Shown piece by piece: positions 18,104-27,406 of a stretch of 64,000 bases of DNA. The translations under genes were made by a program, and so were the position numbers. This DNA comes from Capnocytophaga sp041819925 (GTDB lineage: Bacteria; Bacteroidota; Bacteroidia; Flavobacteriales; Flavobacteriaceae), in contig JBGYFE010000149.1 of the NCBI GenBank assembly GCA_041819925.1, positions 6,282 through 70,281 of the forward strand, given 5' to 3'. Below the pieces are notes generated by a model that saw only the letters and a list, made by a program, of their open reading frames with translations, was not told where the DNA came from and ran no database searches. Numbering within the stretch: position 1 is the first letter of the stretch; every line of letters starts with the position of its first letter.

Positions 18104-18919
18104 ATGTCGATTTCTATAAAAAAACTCAACAATGAGCAAGTTGTTCAAAATTTCAGCGTTGAAAACTATTGCATCTTTGCTTTTCGCGGAAATGGGACTT
18201 TTTTAGTTGATTTTGTGGAATATACGCACAATAAAAACACATTGTTATTTCTCTCCCCTTTTCAAAATTTTCAAAAAAATAACGGAACGATGAATGAAAT
18301 AAATCTGTTGCAATTTCACGGTGATTTCTATTGCATTGAATATCACAAAAAGGAAGTTGCCTGCAACGGATTGTTATTCAACAACATATTCTTGCAACCT
18401 CACATTGAGGTGTCTGATGAATGTTTTGCCGACATTTTGAACATTTTTCGCCGTATTGAAAGTGAAACATTCTCCGAAACGGCATATTCAGAAGCGGTAC
18501 TTCGCTCCTACTTACAACTTATTTTGGCACTTTCGAGCAAAGAAAAAAGCCTTATTTTAGAAAAAACAGCACCCAACACCGAACATAATTTAGTTGCAAA
18601 CTTTCAAAAGTTGTTAGAAACTCATTTTCTGACCCAACGAAGTGTGCAATTTTATGCCGAACAAGCGTGCCTTCCGAAAGATACTTTCAGCAAGAAAATC
18701 AAACAGTTATTAGGAAAATCACCCACAAAATTAATCCAAGAACGCGTAATTTTAGAAGCAAAAAAACAACTGCACCTGACGTACAAATCTGTCAAAGAAA
18801 TTGCTTTTGATATGAATTTCAAAGACGAGTTTTATTTCAGCCGATTTTTCAAAAAATCAGTAGGAAAATCTCCTAAATTTTTCAGAGAAACTGTTGGAAT
18901 TTCAATCGTCGCAAAATAA
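18104..18919 (+). CDS. AraC-family transcriptional regulator
   Basis: 271 aa from the ATG at 18104; an in-frame GTG three codons earlier is less likely. The N-terminal half is a cupin-like sensor (FAFRGNGTFLVDF, LLQFHGDFYCIEYH). The C-terminal AraC domain (about 170-268) has two HTH motifs: VQFYAEQACLPKDTFSKKIK and VKEIAFDMNFKDEFYFSRFF, ending KSPKFFRE. It lies 109 bp before a DUF417 membrane protein in the same direction, which has its own promoter. In E. coli the AraC-type RclR controls the DUF417 protein RclC in reactive-chlorine defence. A similar pairing here is inference. Confidence 0.88.
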   Translation: MSISIKKLNNEQVVQNFSVENYCIFAFRGNGTFLVDFVEYTHNKNTLLFLSPFQNFQKNNGTMNEINLLQFHGDFYCIEYHKKEVACNGLLFNNIFLQPHIEVSDECFADILNIFRRIESETFSETAYSEAVLRSYLQLILALSSKEKSLILEKTAPNTEHNLVANFQKLLETHFLTQRSVQFYAEQACLPKDTFSKKIKQLLGKSPTKLIQERVILEAKKQLHLTYKSVKEIAFDMNFKDEFYFSRFFKKSVGKSPKFFRETVGISIVAK

Positions 18920-18943
18920 TCTATGAAATATCCCTTTTTGTCC

Positions 18944-18975
18944 ATTGAGTTATGGGTTGAATGAAACTACTTTTG
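18944..18975 (+). promoter_or_regulatory. Promoter of the DUF417 gene
   Basis: ATTG (18944-18947), 20 nt, TACTTTTG (18968-18975), 53 bp before the ATG at 19029. The imperfect -33 box fits a promoter that needs an activator such as the AraC protein upstream. Confidence 0.5.
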
Positions 18976-19028
18976 CAAAACAAAATCATACGCTTAAAAA
19001 TTATATAACATTCTAAAAATCAACAATA

Positions 19029-19637
19029 ATGAAAAATTTACTTACATTTTTAGCAAACAGTCAGGCTTCTTTTGTGAACTATATCCGTGTTGCGATTTTT
19101 ATTGTAATGGCTTGGATAGGAGGCTTGAAAGTGTATCAATATGAGGCTGATGGCATCGTTCCGTTTGTGATTAACAGCCCGTTTATGAGTTTTTTCTATA
19201 ACAATACGGGAAAAACAGCCACAAACGACAAAGGTGAAACCGTTGCCGAGTACACGCTTCACAAAAATCCAGAAGGAAAAATGGTTGCCAAAAACATTGA
19301 ATGGCACAAACAAAACGGAACATACGTTTTCTCTTACGGATTGGGTGCAGTGATTTGCCTTATCGGATTACTGACGCTTTTAGGAATTTGGTCGCCTAAA
19401 ATCGGACTGATTGGCGGATTGCTAACTTTCGGAATGTCTATCGTAACTCTCTCATTTTTAATCACTACCCCCGAAGTATATGTCCCTAATTTGGGAGGAG
19501 ATATGCCTACTCCACAGCACGGTTTTCCGTATCTTTCAGGGGCTGGACGCTTGGTTTTGAAAGACATCATTATGTCGGCAGGAGGGCTGATTGCCGCATC
19601 TGACGCTGCACGACGGCTGTTAAATAAAGAAAATTAA
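19029..19637 (+). CDS. DUF417 (YkgB/RclC-like) membrane protein
   Basis: 202 aa with about four transmembrane segments (near 17-37, 107-128, 133-150 and 175-195). Family signatures are IFIVMAWIGGLKVYQYEADGI (two parts), VPFVINSPFMSFFYN and a C-terminal FPYLSGAGRLVLKD. In E. coli the DUF417 protein RclC belongs to the RclABC reactive-chlorine resistance set; the molecular activity is not known. It follows an AraC-type regulator and is closed by a terminator hairpin. rclA-like and rclB-like genes are absent, so the role in oxidant defence is a hypothesis. Confidence 0.8.
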   Translation: MKNLLTFLANSQASFVNYIRVAIFIVMAWIGGLKVYQYEADGIVPFVINSPFMSFFYNNTGKTATNDKGETVAEYTLHKNPEGKMVAKNIEWHKQNGTYVFSYGLGAVICLIGLLTLLGIWSPKIGLIGGLLTFGMSIVTLSFLITTPEVYVPNLGGDMPTPQHGFPYLSGAGRLVLKDIIMSAGGLIAASDAARRLLNKEN

Positions 19638-19657
19638 TTAAACTTACAATAAAAAAT

Positions 19658-19690
19658 AAGAGGTTGCTTCATTTGAGCAACCTCTTTATG
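19658..19690. terminator. Bidirectional terminator
   Basis: AAGAGGTTGCT / AGCAACCTCTT, 11-bp perfect arms with a 7-nt loop (19669-19675). T-rich bases follow on both strands. It separates the plus-strand DUF417 gene from the minus-strand T9SS plug gene. Confidence 0.8.
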
Positions 19691-19799
19691 TTTGTACCAA
19701 TTAAAAAAGATAAAATGAAATTTTACATAAAGACGAACAAAAACAGAAAATGTTACAAAAAATCGTTTTTTTCTTTCTTCTTTCGCTTCTGTGCTAAAT

Positions 19800-21044
19800 T
19801 TATCTGGAAATATCTGCTCCACTGGCACCTCCTACCCCAACAACCTCATCATACAAAGCTCCCGGAGCTCGGTAGTACACCAATATTACGTAATTATTCT
19901 CGGTTTGTTGGAAATTTCCGCCAATTTCGTCGAAATTTACCGAATTTTTATCTTTTGTTGCAAAATTATAATTGTAAAAACCTTGTTTTAGCAATACTTT
20001 TCCGTGAAAAAGTCCCGTTTTTTCATCATAAAGAAGCCTATATTCGTCTGAAATTTGGTAATTTGAGAATTTTCCGTAAACATACACCTCTTTTGACACA
20101 TAGTTCGACTGTGGTTCCAAAGCAAAATGTACCCAAACATAATCCGATTCGTTGGCTGAATTTTGTCCGTTTACTGTATTTACTAAAAAATCACCGTTAA
20201 TGTCCGGAAAATACGTGTAAACACGGAGTGCCCGACTTATATTCGGATATAAATAATGCTCAAACAACTTATTTTGTTCAATTCGTAAAACTCCTGCCGA
20301 AGCAATCCGCAAGTCTTTCGTGTCGAAATTAAAAAATTCATTTCCTCCCCAAAAAGAACTTTCAATGTCATATCTGTAAATCAATTCATTACCCATTGTG
20401 TATTGCGGTTTTAAATCCGTAATGGCATTATCCCAACGGTAATTTTGCAAAATAGCCACTTTCACATTGCTTTTAGGGTCTTGCAAACGTATATCACGTT
20501 CTTTTACAGAGAATTGAACCACTTGTTTTGTGTCAAAATACTGCAAATCACGCGCGCGTTTCACTTCGGCTTGAATGTTTACCAACGGATTGTAAACAAC
20601 AAATCTGCGAGAAAAAACCTCAACTCCGTAACTATCCACAATCGAAAGCATATAATTCCCCGTGAGCGTAACTTTCGTCAATTCATTGGGCAAAGTCAGG
20701 CTATAATGCGAATAAGGCTGCAAAGTGGCATACGAATTACTTTCGGGACGTATCGGCTGCTCGTCCATTCCGCGAACATATTCACTTTTAAGCAGTTGTG
20801 AAGGAGACCAATCGGCATTGCAATGCGTTATTTTATAATAATAAGTTTCCTCATTGCCACTCAAATCATCAAATTGCAAGGTGAAAGACTGATTGACACG
20901 CACCAGCGGAAATTGGTTCTTATCATCTTCCGAAGTTTTGAAAACAATCGTTTTGATGAAGTCCGACGGATTTTTTTCCGCAAGAATTTGAGCTTGCATA
21001 CTCCAACAAAAACTCACCGACAATAAAAATAGTAACTGTTTCAT
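19800..21044 (-). CDS. Type IX secretion system plug protein (former DUF5103)
   Basis: 414 aa. A signal peptide (LLFLLSVSFCWSMQAQ, cleaved near residue 19) precedes all-beta domains. Family features include a first domain with YYKITHCNADWSPSQLLKSEY (two parts) and PIRPESNSYATLQPYSHYSL. Plug proteins sit in the periplasm and are thought to close the SprA translocon of the type IX secretion system used for gliding and surface protein export. No other T9SS gene is adjacent; these genes are normally dispersed. Divergent from the U32 gene with an 85-bp intergenic region. Confidence 0.85.
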   Translation of the reverse strand: MKQLLFLLSVSFCWSMQAQILAEKNPSDFIKTIVFKTSEDDKNQFPLVRVNQSFTLQFDDLSGNEETYYYKITHCNADWSPSQLLKSEYVRGMDEQPIRPESNSYATLQPYSHYSLTLPNELTKVTLTGNYMLSIVDSYGVEVFSRRFVVYNPLVNIQAEVKRARDLQYFDTKQVVQFSVKERDIRLQDPKSNVKVAILQNYRWDNAITDLKPQYTMGNELIYRYDIESSFWGGNEFFNFDTKDLRIASAGVLRIEQNKLFEHYLYPNISRALRVYTYFPDINGDFLVNTVNGQNSANESDYVWVHFALEPQSNYVSKEVYVYGKFSNYQISDEYRLLYDEKTGLFHGKVLLKQGFYNYNFATKDKNSVNFDEIGGNFQQTENNYVILVYYRAPGALYDEVVGVGGASGADISR

Positions 21045-21097
21045 AATCTGATTTTAAAAATCAAATGTAAGAAAAAATTTATATAAACAAAAATTTT

Positions 21098-21105
21098 TAT
21101 CTTTG
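21098..21105 (+). promoter_or_regulatory. -7 element of the U32 gene
   Basis: TATCTTTG, consensus TAnnTTTG. It overlaps the TTG codon at 21103 that would otherwise extend the U32 frame, and so supports the ATG at 21130 as the true start. Confidence 0.6.
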
Positions 21106-21129
21106 CACCCACTAACTTTCAATCATATT

Positions 21130-22383
21130 ATGACAAATTCAGGAAAAATAGAGCTTATGGCGCCTGCCGGAAACTTTGAATCATTGCAAGCTGCCATTGA
21201 CAACGGAGCTGATTCTGTATATTTTGGCGTTGACCAACTCAATATGCGTGCACGAGCGAGCATTAACTTCACTATTGACGATTTAGACGAAATCGCAAGG
21301 CGTTGCCACCCAAAAAACATACGAACCTATCTGACACTGAACACCATTATTTATGACCACGACCTTTCCATCATAAAAACCCTACTCGATGCTGCCAAAA
21401 AAGCGAATTTGACAGCCGTTATCGCGATGGATCAGGCGGTGATTGCTTACGCTCGGCAAATTGGTATGGAGGTGCATATTTCCACGCAAATCAACATTAC
21501 GAACATCGAAACGGTGCGATTCTACTCGCTTTTTGCCGATACAATGGTAATGAGCCGCGAGCTGAGTTTGCGACAAGTGAAAAAAATTGCCGAACAAATC
21601 GAACGCGAACAAATTAAAGGACCTTCGGGGAATTTGGTTGAGATTGAAATCTTCGGACACGGAGCGTTGTGTATGGCAGTTTCGGGCAAATGTTATTTGA
21701 GCTTGCATTCGCACAATTCATCGGCAAACAGAGGGGCTTGCAAGCAAAATTGTCGGAAAAAATACACCGTTATCGACCAAGAAAGCGGTTTTGAAATCGA
21801 AATTGATAACGAATATATGATGTCGCCCAAAGACTTGTGTACGATTGATTTTCTTGACCAAGTGATTGACGCTGGGGCGAAAGTGTTGAAAATTGAAGGA
21901 CGCGGACGCGCTCCCGAATACGTGGCGACGGTCATCAAAACTTACCGCGAGGCAATCGATAGTTATTACGAAGGAACATACTCCAAAGAAAAGGTTGAAA
22001 AATGGATGGAAGCCCTTGCAACGGTCTATAACAGAGGCTTTTGGAGCGGATATTATTTAGGACAAAAATTAGGTGAATGGAGCGAGAACCCTGGTTCGAA
22101 TGCGACGCAAAAAAAGGTGTACGTCGGGCAAGGAAAGCATTTTTTCCCGAAAACGGGCATTGCCGAGTTTCAAATTGAAGCCTTTGACATCAAAATCGGG
22201 GATAAACTCCTCATTACGGGGCCTACTACGGGCGTACAAGAGTTGGAACTCACCGAAATGATGGTCAATGACGTAAAAGCTACTTCTGCCACCAAAGGCG
22301 ATTCGTGCACTATCAAAACCGATTTTAGAGTACGCCTATCGGACAAACTTTATAAGATTGTGGCAACCGAGTTTGCGAAGTAA
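21130..22383 (+). CDS. Peptidase U32-family protein (TrhP/RlhA type RNA hydroxylation)
   Basis: 417 aa from ATG 21130. It opens with IELMAPAGNFESLQAAIDNG and carries the conserved block EIFGHGALCMAVSGKC followed by CKQNCRKKY, which supplies the cysteines typical of bacterial U32 proteins. Despite the name, E. coli members TrhP (YegQ) and RlhA (YdcP) take part in prephenate-dependent hydroxylation of tRNA wobble uridine or 23S rRNA. The length and C-terminal beta domain (residues about 340-417) fit the TrhP-like subgroup. Monocistronic in appearance. Confidence 0.85.
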   Translation: MTNSGKIELMAPAGNFESLQAAIDNGADSVYFGVDQLNMRARASINFTIDDLDEIARRCHPKNIRTYLTLNTIIYDHDLSIIKTLLDAAKKANLTAVIAMDQAVIAYARQIGMEVHISTQINITNIETVRFYSLFADTMVMSRELSLRQVKKIAEQIEREQIKGPSGNLVEIEIFGHGALCMAVSGKCYLSLHSHNSSANRGACKQNCRKKYTVIDQESGFEIEIDNEYMMSPKDLCTIDFLDQVIDAGAKVLKIEGRGRAPEYVATVIKTYREAIDSYYEGTYSKEKVEKWMEALATVYNRGFWSGYYLGQKLGEWSENPGSNATQKKVYVGQGKHFFPKTGIAEFQIEAFDIKIGDKLLITGPTTGVQELELTEMMVNDVKATSATKGDSCTIKTDFRVRLSDKLYKIVATEFAK

Positions 22384-22501
22384 AAATGAATTTATATTAT
22401 TGGCAAATACGCTGATGAATTGGGGTTGGAAATGGAACTTAGAAAATAATTTTACCACAAAAGGCACAGATTTTTTTTCTTTTGTGGAAAAATAAAAAAA
22501 T

Positions 22502-23401
22502 ATGGAAATACTGTATGTATTGATTGGGGTTTTTATTGGAGGAGTTTTGGGAGTTGTACTTTGGGAAAGTAGGAGACATAAAATTGATAATTTAACAGTA
22601 ATTTTGCTTTTAGTTGCTTTATTACTAATTCTGTTCTCTATATATGCCCCTACATTGTTCACTCAATATTCATCTTCCATATATTTTGATGAAAATACAG
22701 GAGTAATTGGGGATACCATTGGAGGAATAATGAACCCTTTTATAAGTATTGCTGCTGTTATCGTAATGGGTTTAGCATTTTATGCTCAGTACAGAGCAAA
22801 TGATATGATAAGAAAGCAGTTCAAAATTCAGCAATTTGAGAAAAGATTTTACGAAATGCTTAATCAATATAAAAATATGTTAGTTGATGTTGAACTTAAA
22901 TTTCAATCTTTTGGATCAATAAATAAAATAAAAGGAATAGATGTTTTTATACAAGTTAATGATGAAATAAGAAATAATGACGATGTGTTCAAAAAGAAAC
23001 AAGAGCAAACTTTTAAATTGTTTGACAGATACTTTGAATATATACTTAGAATTATAAAATATGTTGATAATCAAATAGATTTAACAGATTTAGACAAAAG
23101 AGAGTATATAGATTCATTGAAAATGCAAATGTCTAATGACGAATTGAAAATGCTATTTTATTATTTAAAGTTGGGCAATAGATATAAAGAATATCATCAT
23201 CTTTGTCTCATAAAATATGGTATGCTAAGATACTTACCATATACCGAAATGTATTGTGTTTTCGATGAAGGACAAAATGAGTTTATAAAAAATACACTAA
23301 TAAAATTAATCGAAGAGTATAAAAAAACATATAAAGGCGAAAAATTGTTTGAAATAGGAGACGATGTAAACAATAAATTTAAGACTCCTTCTTCTCTCTA
23401 A
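22502..23401 (+). CDS. Putative phage abortive-infection membrane protein (putAbiC type)
   Basis: 299 aa. Two N-terminal transmembrane segments (about 2-20 and 30-52), a short loop with GVIGDTIGGIMNPFISI, a third hydrophobic segment (about 79-98), then a cytoplasmic helical domain starting QFEKRFYEMLNQYKNMLVD. This arrangement, with the GD(T/M)xGG motif before the helix and a phenylalanine-rich FExRFY segment, is that of the putAbiC family. Experimental support for phage defence is limited. It is much more AT-rich than the flanking U32 and fucosidase genes, suggesting acquisition. Confidence 0.65.
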   Translation: MEILYVLIGVFIGGVLGVVLWESRRHKIDNLTVILLLVALLLILFSIYAPTLFTQYSSSIYFDENTGVIGDTIGGIMNPFISIAAVIVMGLAFYAQYRANDMIRKQFKIQQFEKRFYEMLNQYKNMLVDVELKFQSFGSINKIKGIDVFIQVNDEIRNNDDVFKKKQEQTFKLFDRYFEYILRIIKYVDNQIDLTDLDKREYIDSLKMQMSNDELKMLFYYLKLGNRYKEYHHLCLIKYGMLRYLPYTEMYCVFDEGQNEFIKNTLIKLIEEYKKTYKGEKLFEIGDDVNNKFKTPSSL

Positions 23402-23516
23402 TAAAACGTTCACACCATAGATTGAAATATCTTAAAGTGTTATTATATTAAGAGATATCGCCACTAAATACTTAATAGGAAGGATAGAAAATTTATTTGA
23501 AATTGTCAATATAAAT

Positions 23517-23554
23517 AAACTTGTCTAAACTCCTTAAAAAGTTCAGACAAGTTT
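23517..23554. terminator. Convergent terminator
   Basis: 15-bp arms (AAACTTGTCTAAACT and AGTTCAGACAAGTTT) with one mismatch and an 8-nt loop, between the plus-strand putAbiC gene and the minus-strand fucosidase gene. Confidence 0.75.
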
Positions 23555-23577
23555 AATATTTCTTTTCAAAAGGTCTA

Positions 23578-26004
23578 TTAGTTGATTAAATATTTACCTC
23601 CCACAACCGTGTTAAATGTAACAATCTTTCCTTTTTTGCATTTTTTTACAATGCGTTTGTTGTTATGATATACACTTTTCCCTGCCGGAAGGAATACATA
23701 ACATTTGTTGCCATTCAAAGAAGTTATTTCGGCTTGCTCCAATATGTGATTTTTCCATAAGAAACTTATTTCAAATCCGTTACGAGCTTTCATTCCACGC
23801 ATATTTCCTTCTGCCCAATCAGGATGCGTAGGTAATGCAGGTAATATGCGTATTACATTATTTTTACCGTGGCTTTGCAACAACATTTCTGAAATTCCGG
23901 CTGTTCCCCCGAAATTTCCATCAATTTGAAACGGTGGATGTGCACAAAAAAGATTGGCGTATGTTCCTCCTATTTGTCCTCGTGTTATTTCTGACGGAAC
24001 AGGTTTTAACAATTGGCGTATGAGCGTCAAAGCGTGGTCGCCATCTTGCAATCGTGCCCAAAAATTAATTTTCCAAGCTCGCGACCACCCTGTACCACCA
24101 TCGCCACGCATTTCCAATGTTTTTTTGGCCGCTTGGGCAAGTTTAGGTGTATCCCAAGGAGTTATTTCGTCATACGGATATAATCCATAAAGATGCGAAA
24201 CGTGTCGGTGTGTAGGTTCAGCATCGTCCCAATCGTCCAGCCATTCGTTCAAATCTCCGTTTTTCCCAATGACATTCGGAGCCGTATTTTTGATAATATC
24301 TTTCCATCGAGTGTGTTTTTCTTTATCCACGTTTAGTAATATTGAGGCTTGCAACGTATTGGAAAACAATTCTCTGAGGATTTGCATATCCATTGTAGGC
24401 CCCATACAAGTAAACCCGATTTGTTTTTTTCCGTCTTTCAATTCAGGAAGAATATAGGCGTTTTCAGGTGAATTTGACGGGGAGGTTACCCAATACCCCG
24501 TTTTTGGGTCTTTCACTAAAATATCCTCAAAAAAACGAGCTGCTTCTTTCAAAACTACGTAATATTCTCTTAGAAAATCAATATCTTGTGTAAATTTGTA
24601 ATGCTCCCATATATGTTCACATAGCCACGCTCCGCCCGTGAGTGTTGAACCCCAATTAGCGCCCTCTCCTGGTGAGGTAAAAAACCAAGGATTGCTAATC
24701 ACGTGTGCCACCCAACCTTCGGCGTCATAGTAGGCTTTAGCTGTTTTTTTTCCGTTAGGAATCAGATTTTTAGTAAATCGATGCAGTGGTTCTGTCAAAT
24801 CTGACAAATTGGTTTGTTCGGCAAGCCAATAATTCATTTGCACATTGATGTTCAAGTGATAATCTCCATTCCAAGGTGTTTGGTATTCTTCTGCCCATAA
24901 ACCTTGTAAATTGGCAGGAAGCAATCCTGAACGTGATGAAGAAATCAATAAATATCGCCCAAAATTGTAATACAAAACGGGCAATAAGGCATCTCTTTCA
25001 CCTTTGTGAAATTTTTCCAAGCGTTGGTAGGTTGTCAAGTGTTCCGTAGAGGCATTGGCGGGCATAGACCAACGATTGCGATTAAAAATTTGCTGGTAAA
25101 TAGCTTCACTTGTTGCGTATGATTTTTCAAAAGTTTCGAGCGATTTTGACAAATATGTATCTGCTTTTTTCACAACATTTTCATCGGAAAGTTGTCCGTT
25201 TTGGTCATCATAATTGGTAGCAGCACTTATTTTAATGACGATATTTTTAGCAGAAGTAACCTGCAAGTGAGTTTGTTGACCTTTCAAAGTACCGTCTGTT
25301 TCCACAACGGCAATGGTGGCAAATTGCATTCCGTTTTTGTCTTCATTAGGAAGCATTCCTTGCATTAGCATTCGATTTTCTTGATATGAAACAGATGCTT
25401 CTTTCGCACGGAAAAGCGACAAATCCAAATCTAAAGGTTTTTCTGCCGAAATTTTAACCCAAATTAAATCGTTTTTAAAATCGGCAAAGGCAGTTTGTTC
25501 AATTTTGTTTCCGTTTTTCTCAAAGGAAGTGGTTGCTAATGCTTTTTCCACATCAAGGAGACGTTTATAATGAGTTGCCACTGCATCTGACTTCCAATCA
25601 ATTTTCAATTCCCCTAAAATTTGATAGCAGCCATAGTGACAGTTAGCTCCATTTCCAAGACAAGAACCTTTTCCATTGGCAACAAAATGTTTTTGCAAAA
25701 GGCGTTGTGCTTCTAAATTTTTTCCTTCAAAAAGCAATTTTTGAATTTCTTTCAAATAGGAATGGGCTTGCTTGTCATCGGCGTCTTGCTGTCCACCTGA
25801 CCAAAGCGAAATTTCATTCAAAACAATTCTGTCTACATCTGTTTTTCCGAAAATCATTGCTCCTAAACGACCGTTTCCAATCGGAAGACTTTGTGTGAAG
25901 TAGTCAGCAGGTTTATCAAAAACAATTGAAACATCTTGTTTTTGAGCATTTACTTTAAAAATAAAGCTAACTAATAGTAAAAAAAGTAAGGTTGGTTTGT
26001 TCAT
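23578..26004 (-). CDS. GH95 family alpha-L-fucosidase, exported
   Basis: 808 aa. A signal peptide (residues 1-20, ending FKVNA-QK) is followed by the N-terminal beta domain of GH95 (SLPIGNGRLGAMIFG near 42) and the (alpha/alpha)6 barrel. The catalytic region is intact: the asparagines of HLNINVQMNYW (about 385), the acid Glu in SNSPENAY (about 511) and the Asp of QIDGNFGG (about 695). GH95 enzymes remove alpha-1,2-linked fucose or, in some, galactose, from host glycans with inversion. For a mucosal commensal this fits mucin foraging. No SusC/D pair is adjacent, so it is not in an obvious polysaccharide utilisation locus. Confidence 0.93.
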   Translation of the reverse strand: MNKPTLLFLLLVSFIFKVNAQKQDVSIVFDKPADYFTQSLPIGNGRLGAMIFGKTDVDRIVLNEISLWSGGQQDADDKQAHSYLKEIQKLLFEGKNLEAQRLLQKHFVANGKGSCLGNGANCHYGCYQILGELKIDWKSDAVATHYKRLLDVEKALATTSFEKNGNKIEQTAFADFKNDLIWVKISAEKPLDLDLSLFRAKEASVSYQENRMLMQGMLPNEDKNGMQFATIAVVETDGTLKGQQTHLQVTSAKNIVIKISAATNYDDQNGQLSDENVVKKADTYLSKSLETFEKSYATSEAIYQQIFNRNRWSMPANASTEHLTTYQRLEKFHKGERDALLPVLYYNFGRYLLISSSRSGLLPANLQGLWAEEYQTPWNGDYHLNINVQMNYWLAEQTNLSDLTEPLHRFTKNLIPNGKKTAKAYYDAEGWVAHVISNPWFFTSPGEGANWGSTLTGGAWLCEHIWEHYKFTQDIDFLREYYVVLKEAARFFEDILVKDPKTGYWVTSPSNSPENAYILPELKDGKKQIGFTCMGPTMDMQILRELFSNTLQASILLNVDKEKHTRWKDIIKNTAPNVIGKNGDLNEWLDDWDDAEPTHRHVSHLYGLYPYDEITPWDTPKLAQAAKKTLEMRGDGGTGWSRAWKINFWARLQDGDHALTLIRQLLKPVPSEITRGQIGGTYANLFCAHPPFQIDGNFGGTAGISEMLLQSHGKNNVIRILPALPTHPDWAEGNMRGMKARNGFEISFLWKNHILEQAEITSLNGNKCYVFLPAGKSVYHNNKRIVKKCKKGKIVTFNTVVGGKYLIN

Positions 26005-26029
26005 TTTTTTAATAATTATTTCTAAGTCC

Positions 26030-26061
26030 CAAAGTTAGTGCTTTTGATGTAAAAATCCAAA
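26030..26061 (-). promoter_or_regulatory. Promoter of the fucosidase gene
   Basis: On the minus strand TTTG, 20 nt, TAACTTTG (26030-26037); full consensus, 26 bp before the ATG. Confidence 0.65.
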
Positions 26062-26087
26062 AAACAATAATGTAAAAAAACAAAATA

Positions 26088-26122
26088 AAAAAATCCTGAG
26101 AAATTTCCTCAGGATTTTTTTT
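26088..26122 (-). terminator. Terminator of the OmpA-family gene
   Basis: AAAAAATCCTGAG / CTCAGGATTTTTT, 13-bp perfect arms with a 7-nt loop (26101-26107) and a T-run on either strand, just after the minus-strand OmpA stop. Confidence 0.8.
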
Positions 26123-26142
26123 GCTATCTGTAAATTAGCTGC

Positions 26143-27324
26143 TTACTTCAACTCAAAAGTGGCTTTACGTGCGATTTGACGTGCTCTTGGTGAGTTTTTA
26201 TCCACAGAAGTATCTTCACCTCTTCCTTCAACAGAAATTCTTGAAGCATCAACTCCTGATTCTACCAATAATTTCTTAACAGCCTCAGCTCTCTTAGTTG
26301 AAAGCGTTTGATTGTAGTTAGTTCCTCCAAGTTCATCAGCAAATCCAACAATATTGATATTGGCATTTGTGTTAGATTTCAAGAACTTAGCTACGAAATC
26401 AACCGCCCAAGTTGAAGAAACTTGTGGTTTTGATGAATTGAAATCAAAATACGCATTGATGTATCCTTTTTTGATTAAATCGGCAGCCATATCATTTCCT
26501 TCTGCCAAAGCTTTCACATCAGCCTTAGTAGCATAATTATCATTCAAGTAGCTTTCGATTTCATCAGGAACATTGTTTCCGTTTGCATCAATCATTTTGT
26601 TTTGTTTGTTAGCAACTTCTTCTTGTAATCCACTAATATTTCCTTCCAATGAAGCTAAACGATCTTCAATTTTCTCAAATCGGCTTCCGTCGTGATGCCA
26701 ATCAGCGTGTTTACCGTGTTTACCCAAAGCAATCTGTAAACCAATCGTTCCTGTTACGTTAACTCCTTGGATTCCTCTTCTGGCTGATGCTGAATATGTA
26801 TCAAAAGTTCTTTGTTGTCTTGCGTTAAAATACACAGAAGCATCTGCTAAAAACGTAACTCTGTTAGAAATACGAAGCTGTGGTGTAAAACCTACAACGG
26901 CAAAAGCCACCTGATCAGCACTTGAAAGAGCATCACTATTCAATTGACCATACCCAACCCCAGCGTGAGCAAGTAACCCTAAATCACTTGTCCACTCTTC
27001 AAAGTTCAAAGCACGGCCCACGTTAGCAACTCCTTGCAAATTGACATTCCAAAAATTTGATTCAAATTTTCTACTATCATCACCATCTTTGAAGGTATCA
27101 TATCCACCTCCCAAACGAAGACCAAATTTGTTATTAAACATATAACGAACACCTCCGTTTACCCCCCATAAATTTGGAGTTGATGTGGAATACTGCGATG
27201 TCAACTCAGAAACAGGCTTATTGATTCCTCCATTTACATCGATTGACCATTTGTTGTAACTTTCTTCCTGTGCTTGCACTCCCACAAAAACTAAGGAGGC
27301 CAAAGCAAAAATGTGTTTTTTCAT
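26143..27324 (-). CDS. OmpA-family outer-membrane protein
   Basis: 393 aa. Signal peptide (KKHIFALASLVFVGVQAQ), then an eight-strand beta-barrel of about 190 residues rich in aromatic and Gly positions. Next come a coiled linker (SLEGNISGLQEEVANKQNK), a short calcium-type repeat (DANGNNVPDEIE) and the C-terminal OmpA peptidoglycan-binding domain (INAYFDFNSSKPQ...NINIVGFADELGG...LSTKRAEAVKKLL). It anchors the outer membrane to the cell wall and is probably an abundant surface protein. Single gene with its own promoter and terminator. Confidence 0.92.
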   Translation of the reverse strand: MKKHIFALASLVFVGVQAQEESYNKWSIDVNGGINKPVSELTSQYSTSTPNLWGVNGGVRYMFNNKFGLRLGGGYDTFKDGDDSRKFESNFWNVNLQGVANVGRALNFEEWTSDLGLLAHAGVGYGQLNSDALSSADQVAFAVVGFTPQLRISNRVTFLADASVYFNARQQRTFDTYSASARRGIQGVNVTGTIGLQIALGKHGKHADWHHDGSRFEKIEDRLASLEGNISGLQEEVANKQNKMIDANGNNVPDEIESYLNDNYATKADVKALAEGNDMAADLIKKGYINAYFDFNSSKPQVSSTWAVDFVAKFLKSNTNANINIVGFADELGGTNYNQTLSTKRAEAVKKLLVESGVDASRISVEGRGEDTSVDKNSPRARQIARKATFELK

Positions 27325-27359
27325 ACTGTTTTTAATTTCTTAAAATTATATTGTTGGGG

Positions 27360-27367
27360 CAAAAGTA
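27360..27367 (-). promoter_or_regulatory. -7 element of the OmpA gene
   Basis: TACTTTTG on the minus strand, 36 bp before the ATG; consensus TAnnTTTG. Confidence 0.55.
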
Positions 27368-27406
27368 TAATTTTTCTGAATACAAAAAAATATATTTACA
27401 TTTTTT

